A stretch of 64,000 nt of DNA, taken from Adiantum capillus-veneris (lineage: Eukaryota; Streptophyta; Polypodiopsida; Polypodiales; Pteridaceae). This document shows positions 57,262 through 64,000 of the stretch, in pieces. The position numbers were made by a program, and so were the translations under genes. Location: the NCBI GenBank assembly GCA_014529385.2, contig CM043970.1:42597779-42661778 (forward strand), written 5' to 3'. The notes beneath the pieces are model-generated. The model was given only the letters and a program-made list of their open reading frames with translations, was not told the origin of the DNA and did not search any database. Positions within the stretch are counted from its first letter, which is position 1. Each line of letters starts with the position of its first letter.

Positions 57262-57805
57262 TCATCCATCGCCAACACCTTCACTAAACCTCTCTCTGGT
57301 TCTTTCTCCATTGGGTTAACCATCCTCTTCCACTATTGCTTTATCTTAGGCACCATCTCTATAAGCTGCCCAAAAGTAACATCTACTTTCTTGCTTGTCA
57401 GATCCTCCTTCAAGTCATAGCTTAATTGCCCATCTCCTAGTGGAAAATCTGAAACATGAAACTTGCGACAAGCCCTTGTCAGATCCTCCTTCAAGTCATA
57501 GCTTAATTGCCCATCTCCTAGTGGAAAAACATGAAACTTGCGACAAGCCCTTCTTTTCCTCTTGGCCTTGACATCCTCGTCTTCATGGCTCTTTCCCTTC
57601 TTATTACTAGGACCTGCACCACTTCTTCCTTCCTTATCCTGTTGGGTCCTCTTTCCAATAGGCATTACTAATGTATCCTCTAGCTTTGCTGCCTTCTCCA
57701 AGGTGACCACACTTATCACTTTTGTCTTTCCCTTTTCATCTTGCGTTAATCCACTGGTTCCTTCTTCTCCCTTAGTTTCAATGCCATAATCATTTGACCT
57801 AGTTA
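57262..57805 (-). pseudogene. gag C-terminal part, element B
   Basis: Lys/Glu-rich linker with RSGAGPSNKKGKSHEDED, then the QLSYDLKEDLT and TFGQLIEMVPKIK block that precedes the protease in this group. The block PLGDGQLSYDLKEDLT is present twice because of an 81-bp in-frame tandem duplication (57394-57549; the second copy lacks 6 bp). The upstream gag half resumes at 59549 after the TRIM-like insertion. Confidence 0.7.
57394..57549 (-). repeat. 81-bp in-frame tandem duplication in gag
   Basis: CTTGTCAGATCCTCCTTCAA starts at 57394 and again at 57475. Copies differ by a 6-bp gap, with otherwise identical sequence, so the duplication is recent relative to the element. Confidence 0.9.
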
Positions 57806-57810
57806 GCACC

Positions 57811-59543
57811 TGTAGGGTGTAGGTTATGGAGGATAATAGCGGTGGGGGTCCATGGCGAGTAGAGAGCGTGCTGCAAGAGAAGGAAATTACAAGATTGACA
57901 TAACTAAAAAACAACACGCTATTGTATTATGATGAAAGCCTTTACGTATATAGCTTGCCATGCAAAGTTGAAATGCAAAGTGAACTTTGAACTTAATCTT
58001 ATATACATGCCTTATGAGGCTTGTTCCCACGGGCTTGGAAACCTAACTGGAAATCTAACAATCCCCCCCTCAAGACCGAACTAGACAGAAAACTCATGAT
58101 ACCTCGAGTTTTTGGTGTACTCGTCAACCGTGAGTTTTAGGTTCTCTCACAATTAAGGATTTTTGGTGTATCCATAACCTGGTGCTATAATAATAACCCC
58201 CCCTTTAACAGATAGGGTGTAGGTCAAAAAATTGTCTACCAATAGATGGAGTTTTTGGTTCACTACCAAACCTTGGGTTTAAGGTGTATTCAGTAACCTC
58301 ACAAGAAGCGAAAAAAAAAAAAAGGGTTGAGAACAAATAGATTTGGGACGTCTTACACTTATGTGTGGCAATGTCTATAACCCGTACAAATTTTTGACAT
58401 GATGACTGACCAGCATGACAATAATTGACAACAGATAATGTAAAAGGAGGCTTTGACTGGAAAGTTTATGACAAAACAAGACTATAACATTGAACTAGTA
58501 AAATAATTTGTGAAAACTTGTACTGCAATCTCAAAGCAGATATAGATGTTCAACATCTGTTGGTGTACCTCTTGGTTCTTGAAGCAAATATTCTTTGAAA
58601 AGAGTCGACAGTTGTCGTAGTGATAGAGCTTGCTATGCATGCATTTGAATCTTGTCCAATACTGACATAAACTTAGAAAGCCAAATTTGGAATGCATTTC
58701 ATTTGTGACAGTAAAGCTTAATTTCGGCCTGGGTAGCAATTTGCTTAAGAATAGCTTGATTGCACATAACTCATAGCTTGTAAGTCTATAAGTATGCACG
58801 ATACCAATCCTGTGCCAGCTTTCAAATGCGTATACCGGGATGTAGACACCGATGCACATCCTCATGAAGAAAGAATGTTGACCTCCAACCTAAGGCGCTT
58901 CCAACAAGCCTATATGAGCTCGGTCTCATGCAGGTCCGTTGTTTGCATGAAAAACTCTCTAAACTTGTGGCGTTTTAATTACGCAACTCAAAAGTCACAA
59001 AATCCTAAAGTGGGCATCAATTTTAATTTGCTCTCTATTTTTTGAAGCTGTTCCGAGCTGATAGCGTTGATCCTCTTCATTGGCACTAATCCACTTGGGC
59101 TTGCCTTAGCAGCGTTGTTTTTGCCACCACCTCCCCAAAGGCACCACTTTAAGGGAATGCCCACCTTGTCGCCTATGTGTAAGGGAAAAGAACTTTGCAC
59201 TAGCTGAGAAGTGCTTTTAGGCAGCTTGCTAAAATTCACTAAACCATGCCCTTGACTGCCCAGCTAGGCTCTGATACCATGTGTAGGGTGCAGGTTATGG
59301 AGGATGATAGCGGTGGGGGTCCATGGTGAGTAGAGAGCGTGCTGTAGAGAAGGGAATTACGAGATTGACCAAAACAAAAAACAAGACGCTATTGTATTAT
59401 GATGAAAGCATTTACATATATAGATTTCCATGCAAAGTTGGCATGCAAAGTTGGCATGCAAAGTGAATTTTGAACTCTATCTTATTTGCATGCCTTATGA
59501 GGCTTTTTCCCACGGGCTTGGAAACCTAACTAGAAATCTAATA
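57811..59543 (-). mobile_element. TRIM-like small non-autonomous LTR element
   Basis: It is 1.73 kb, minus orientation. The left (3') LTR is 57811-58060 and the right (5') LTR 59282-59543; both begin TGTAGGGTG on the plus strand. On the minus strand the 5' LTR is followed by TGGTATCAGAGC (59268-59279), the initiator-Met tRNA primer site, and the 3' LTR is preceded by TCTTGAGGGGGGG. Flanking GCACC (57806-57810) and GCACT (59544-59548) form a target duplication with one change. The 1.2-kb interior lacks pol; 58988-59239 (-) is a short frame (PLHIGDKVGIPLKW) just after the primer site with no recognised domain. It splits the gag of element B, so it is younger than B. Confidence 0.85.
59268..59279 (-). 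other. Primer-binding site of the TRIM-like element
   Basis: TGGTATCAGAGC on the minus strand, two bases beyond the LTR end, identical to the site in the LARD element. Confidence 0.85.
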
Positions 59544-59548
59544 GCACT

Positions 59549-60497
59549 TGTCTTGGCAATGGATACATGTCTCCCCCCATCCTTGCTGGCTCATCACATT
59601 GCGGGCTGATGTGGCCCAACTCTACGCAATTATAACACGTGGGCATCTGCCTCCAGACCTTACCATTGCTTTTTCCAACACCATTCCTGGGTTTTTCTTC
59701 ACCTCCTGGATGATTTGCAAACCTTACCTGACCTCAATTATTTCCCACATTACCTAGCATGTTTAGGCTGAGATTCTTCATTAAATCTACCACTTGCCTC
59801 ATGTCTTGCCTTAGCCCATCATCTTGCACTATTGTTGTGACCATTGCTGGCATAACCAAAGAAGTAACGAAAACCATTGGTTCATAATGAACCCCTGGCA
59901 TGCGACCTTGCAAAGAATCCATAGGCTGAAATTCAGGCCTCTTGGGCAAAGACTCTACTCCTAGCTGACTCATTCTTCTCAGCTTCCACTCTTTGTTCCT
60001 CGCTACATCTAGTGCATCTTCATATGTCCTAGGATTCTTTAGTTCCACTTTCCAATGTATATTCTTCAAAAGACCAGCCAATAATCTATCCTTCTTCATC
60101 ATGCCAGGTGGGGGTACCTGTGGTACTAAGGCCTTGCAAATCCGCTCCCATGCCATTGAAAACTTACGTAAGTACGCATCTACTGGCTCACCTTCCCTTT
60201 GCACCAAACACTGTACTTCTTGCCACACTTTGTCAAGATCTTCTGTCTTCACAAACTCCACTTCCAACCCATGTGTAGATTGTCCCAACTTAATCTCACA
60301 GGTGGATCAGCCGCACGTAACTCCTCTTCAAATGCTTTGGACCAAACTCGTGCATCACTCTTCGAAAAAATCTGGAGAAGATATAACATCTGCGCAGGAT
60401 CTAAATTTGGTTGCTAATGTAGGCAACCTCCATATTTTCTAAAAATTCTTCCACATCTTCATCACTTCTTCCATGGAATTCTGGATAAGGACAATGG
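59549..60497 (-). pseudogene. gag N-terminal part with zinc knuckle, element B
   Basis: The N-terminus YPEFHGRSDEDVEEFLE (near 60495) matches element A; the capsid region runs through 60288-59734 (DKVWQEVQ, YEDALDVARNKE, DLMKNLSLNM). A frameshift near 60290 and a stop near 60413 interrupt it. A complete C-x2-C-x4-H-x4-C zinc knuckle (CYNCVELGHISPQC) is encoded at 59596-59637, the part missing from element A. Upstream of YPEF the sequence no longer resembles A, so the element is truncated at about 60497 and has no 5' LTR. Confidence 0.8.
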
Positions 60498-60680
60498 CTT
60501 GAAATAAATCGAAAATTTACAATAGGTGGCCATTTTGGAAAATGTAAAAAATGTGTAACTCCAATCTTCACTGCTTCTTTGTATTCATCCTTGATGTGCA
60601 TTTATGCATCTTCGGTCTTTAGAAGCATTCCCCCCTTTCGATTTTAGTGCCCGTCCTCGGGCATTGTTGAAAAGTGTCCG
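60498..60680 (-). other. Possible polypurine tract and LTR start of another element
   Basis: On the minus strand CCCGAGGACGGGCACTAA is followed by TCGAAAGGGGGGAA and then TGCTTCTAAAG. A short stem (CCCGAGGACGGG), a G-rich purine tract and a TG start form the usual 3' end of a gypsy element. The would-be LTR is cut off after about 130 bp by the gag of element B. No pol is recognisable to its right. Confidence 0.35.
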
Positions 60681-61850
60681 TGGAGGCTGTGGAAGGTTTT
60701 TGATTGGTTGTTGATGGGATGATCGTCTTCATTTGTCGTTGAATTTTTTTATGAGGTTCAATTTGCTACAGCATCTTGATTGGTCCAAATATGTCTGATG
60801 TGAGAGATGATGTTGCATTTGTCCATTGTAGTAGCATAATGATGAGACTATTGTTTATTTATGAAAAGTATATACAAGGGAAGTAGAATGATAAAAAAAC
60901 CCAATGGGAAAAAAGTGCCTTTGGGATACATGCATTATTGGAGTACTTATTAGCATGGGAGATATTAATAAAGTACTCAAGAGATTATTTGCTAATAGAT
61001 ATGGAATTAAAAAGGCAGCAAATATGAAAGGGCATCATGATGGAACATTGGTTTTCTTGTTGTAGTCCGCTCAAGGTGCATGTGTGGAAGCAAAAAAGAG
61101 TATCTAATGCATATGTCCAATGGTGGGACATCCTATTTATGCATGCACAAAAATGCATGGAAAACAATATGCTGTGCAAGAAAGATTTTAAGGGGTTCTT
61201 CAGAAAGGTGGTCTAGCTATAAAAGCATATGAAACGGCTTTGCAAGCTAGCACCCCTTTAAGAATGGTTTTTGTTGTCGAGATATGTGCTCTCATCTTAC
61301 TGTGCACTGTGCGTGAGTGTTGGACTCTAAGACACTCCACCAGTTGTAAGTTAATAGACTTTGACTCTTATGCTCATCTCATCCAGCATGAGCGACATGA
61401 CTTAGATATGCTCAACTCTTCCAGCTGGAGCGTGAGACTAATAACTATGACTCTTAGCACAGAGTTTATTATGACTTGAAGATTCACGACTAATGCTTCG
61501 CTCATTTTATGGCTCAGCAGCCCGACTCTGACTATGCTAAAGAGTGTTTTTTGCACCCTGGAAACTTGACTTTTTACATTCTTGTGCTTACTACAAACAT
61601 TTCTTTAGGTAAAAGTAAGCTTGAATCCTCAAAAAGAGGATTAGTGAAGGACCAAGTTGGCATTGAAGGTTTCTTTTGCCATACATGTTTTATCTTCTTC
61701 GAATCTGCATTCTTGTTGGTTGGGTTGTCCTTCTTTGACTGTGAAGAGTCCATTATCTATTTGATTCTCCAATTAGGCATGTTGATAGGAATCTTTGATG
61801 TTGTTGTAGGCCTCTATTCACTATCGGCATTTGGCTTTTGAATAGGAGCA
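60681..61850. other. No gene supported
   Basis: AT-rich sequence with short frames on both strands (for example 61509-61841 +, hydrophobic). No domain, LTR or repeat partner was recognised. Confidence 0.3.
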
Positions 61851-64000
61851 TTGAAAGACTTGGGAATCCAAATCTCTTGATGACCTTTGTATCTCGTTTG
61901 TTGACTTTGCTTTGCTCTAGGTCTTGTTGAGTTCTTGAGATCTTCATGCACGTCTGGTGTAGTTGCAGTTGGCTTGTGGTTGATTGGTAGCCAAATCTTT
62001 GTATAACCTGTGTAGAATCCTTGTCCAAGAGGAAGATTCTTTGAGATCCATCTTTGTTCTATATCCTCTTGAAAGTTGTGGTAGATTTTAGCATCCTTTG
62101 ATGTTGTTCCGTTGTATACCTACTTCTTAGGTATCCTAGGATATTAGGTTGATACCTTGTGGGCCTTCTTTCTTGGGAGGGACTTGACGTTACTTCATAT
62201 GCTCTAACCTACAATTTTGGCACCCATACTTGTCTGTTACCTCTATAGTACTCCTGTTCTTTTAAGCTCCATTGTGATGCTATCCATCCCATGTGTTTGT
62301 CTTTTTGTGTTGATTTCTTGTCTTTAATCCAAACCGGATCATTGACTTTGACTAAACTGCTCGGAACAAACACTTGCTTGACTATCTTTTGCTTTCTTGA
62401 GTACTTTGGATGAAATATCTTTGCTTTTCTGGGTGTCTCCTTAGAGGTTTCAGTTGGGTCAGCAATTGACTTTAAGTTTTGAAAGCCTGACTTACTAGAA
62501 GTATCTGATCCACGAGGGTTTTCTGATGTAGAGGCATATGCTGTCACACATTTTGTGCTAATCGATGGAAGGTCCACTTAAGCTTTACCTTTGTCTGCAA
62601 GATTTGTCTTTGATTCTTGGGACTTTTGTAACTTTGAATCTAGCATTAACGGTACCTGTAAATGTTGCTTGATGCTACCTCTTGGAAAAGAGAGTATTAG
62701 CATTGTATCTTCTTTGTAGGCCTTGTGTTGGTCTAACCACTGACATCCAAGGGTGACATCTGCAATCATTTCCTTTGAAGGCTTCACCTAAAACTTTACT
62801 TTCTCTTCATGATTTTGGATGCTAAGGGTAACAACCATTTCTTCTTGACTTGTAGCCTTACCCATGGTTTCTCTATTATCTGGCTTGCCTGGAGTAATCT
62901 CTAGAATGCTCTGGATGTTTTTTGCAACCATATTGCACTTTAATTCTTTATCCAGTAAAGCATTGCATCTGACACTCGCTCCTTTTGTACTGTTGAGAAC
63001 TATAGATATTCCCATTGTTGGCTCTATTGAAGGTTTATGTTTTGCTTTTGTCATGGTCTCACCTTGATCTAAATGTGTCTCTATGGAGGGTGGCTAGAGA
63101 CCCTGCTTTCCAATTTGATTTACATTGGCTGATTCAGCTGGCAATGAGTGATTGATCTTTGGACTTCCTATTGCCTCCTGTTTTTTTGCAACCTTGTTCT
63201 TCTTAACTTTTGACTTCGGTACCATTCTTTGCTCAATAGCTTTCGTGGTTTCCCTTTGCTCTATTTGATCTGCACTTCTTGATGCTTGATTTTATTTCAG
63301 CTCTTCTGAAGTTCTATTCAATGGAGATGAATCATCTACAATAAGATCTACTTTGATATCAGTCTTCATTTTCACTATGATTGAGGACTTTGTGCTTTCG
63401 TCCGCGGGTGACCAGTCTTGGTCTTCATTCTTTGTTGTCTGTGATGATTGCATCTTCATTGAACTATGTATCTCTAGGACCTTTTGGGTCAATGGCATTC
63501 CCAATATGATGTTATCTAATACATCTTTTGCTGTTACCACATGAAATTGAGCTATGATGATCTGTGGACCTATTTGAATGGCGGTGGAGACGATTCCCCA
63601 ACATTGTGCTCGTTTGTTTCCAGATATGTCAATGAAGTCAATAGCGTCTTCTAGTTGTGGTTGGCCACATTTTTTCCAAGTGCAAAAGGACATGAGGTTC
63701 TTGTCTAGCTAGAAATCTAGCTTTACTTCTCTTGAGAGTTTTTTTTCATTCTCAACAATAATGTTGCTACTTGATTGTCCCAGGATTTGTGTCTGAATTG
63801 ACTGCTTTTGTTGTGGCAGTGTCCTCTAGTTGAGCTTTATCTGCATTTTCCTTGCTTTGTCCACCTGCTTCAATTGATGTTGATTCCATTGGCTGTAATA
63901 TCGCACTTTTTGCTTGCAATTGTTGAGCATTGTCCACCTACATTTGGGTAACTCTTGAACTTAATAGATACACTATACTTTCTAGTAGAATCTGTCTCTT
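61850..64000 (-). pseudogene. Decayed ORF with two retropepsin-like domains
   Basis: One minus frame can be followed from about 63770 to 62209 with a few stops (near 63709, 63290, 63106, 62785, 62576); an adjacent frame is open from 64000 to 63774. Domain 1 (63750-63440) reads VKLDF, LDKN, then ..QIIIAQFHVV and DNIILGMPL; domain 2 (63050-62710) reads ISIVLN, NALLDKELKCNMVAKNI, VVTLSIQ and ADVTLGCQWLDQH. Both have the strand order of retropepsins, but the expected D-S/T-G is D-K-E or D-K-N, so catalysis is unlikely. The C-terminus (62300-61850) carries three frame-shifted copies of a Y-x-G-x3-[IV]-W-[VIL]-P motif. It probably derives from a gag/protease region of an LTR element, lineage unknown; a domesticated gene is an alternative. 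Confidence 0.4.

Noticed and set aside
62209-63693. Assigning the retropepsin-like ORF to a specific virus or retroelement family
   Set aside because: Without RT or other pol domains the sequence does not allow it; only the protease-like strand pattern is visible.

Overview
The window looks like accessory DNA from a large, repeat-rich plant nuclear genome. It has intron-split genes with GT-AG junctions, very long (CT)n/(GA)n tracts, and many nested LTR retrotransposons with plant hallmarks (initiator-Met tRNA primer sites, Tat-type Ty3/gypsy elements with a second RNase H). A fern or other seed-free plant is my guess; the sequence alone does not prove it. No bacterial operon, CRISPR array, rRNA or tRNA gene was seen.

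Layout. 1-0.47 kb: broken 3' end of a transposase-like gene, followed by a TAGCTA-rich AT region. 3.8-5.6 kb (-): gag-only relic. 7.5-15.7 kb (+): two fused Tat-type relics (D, an integrase fragment, and A, gag-RT-RH-IN with an internal deletion) sharing one LTR. 15.7-16.3 kb (-): a small gypsy RT fragment and a copia-type LTR end. 17.3-21.6 kb (-): a deleted gypsy element with target duplication TCCTT, inserted in another relic. 22.7-29.6 kb: the only gene-like island, with a coiled-coil/RING-like gene (+), an FCP1/NIF (HAD)-like gene (+) and a transposase-like gene (-). 29.65-34.8 kb (+): Tat-type element C, truncated at gag. 35.36-40.99 kb: a complete non-autonomous LTR element (LARD type) with 477-bp LTRs about 98% identical, a tRNA-iMet primer site and target duplication GGAAT. 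41-42.9 kb: microsatellite cluster and a promoter-like patch. 43.0-44.3 kb (-): gag-like relic. 45.9-49.7 kb (+): two copia relics with a TA-flanked MITE between them. 50.2-60.5 kb (-): Tat-type element B; its 3' LTR is split by a 2.0-kb LTR-like insertion and its gag by a 1.7-kb TRIM-like element. 61.8-64 kb (-): a decayed ORF with two retropepsin-like domains.

Almost every pol/gag frame carries stops or shifts, so the retrotransposon proteins are fossils. The youngest insertion by LTR identity is the LARD. Of the three island genes, each shows at least one lesion (homopolymer frameshift, in-frame stop, or mutated splice donor), so decay and assembly error both need to be considered. The least familiar content is the transposase-like gene, for which I recovered an extra exon, its second copy at the window edge, and the tandem retropepsin-like ORF.
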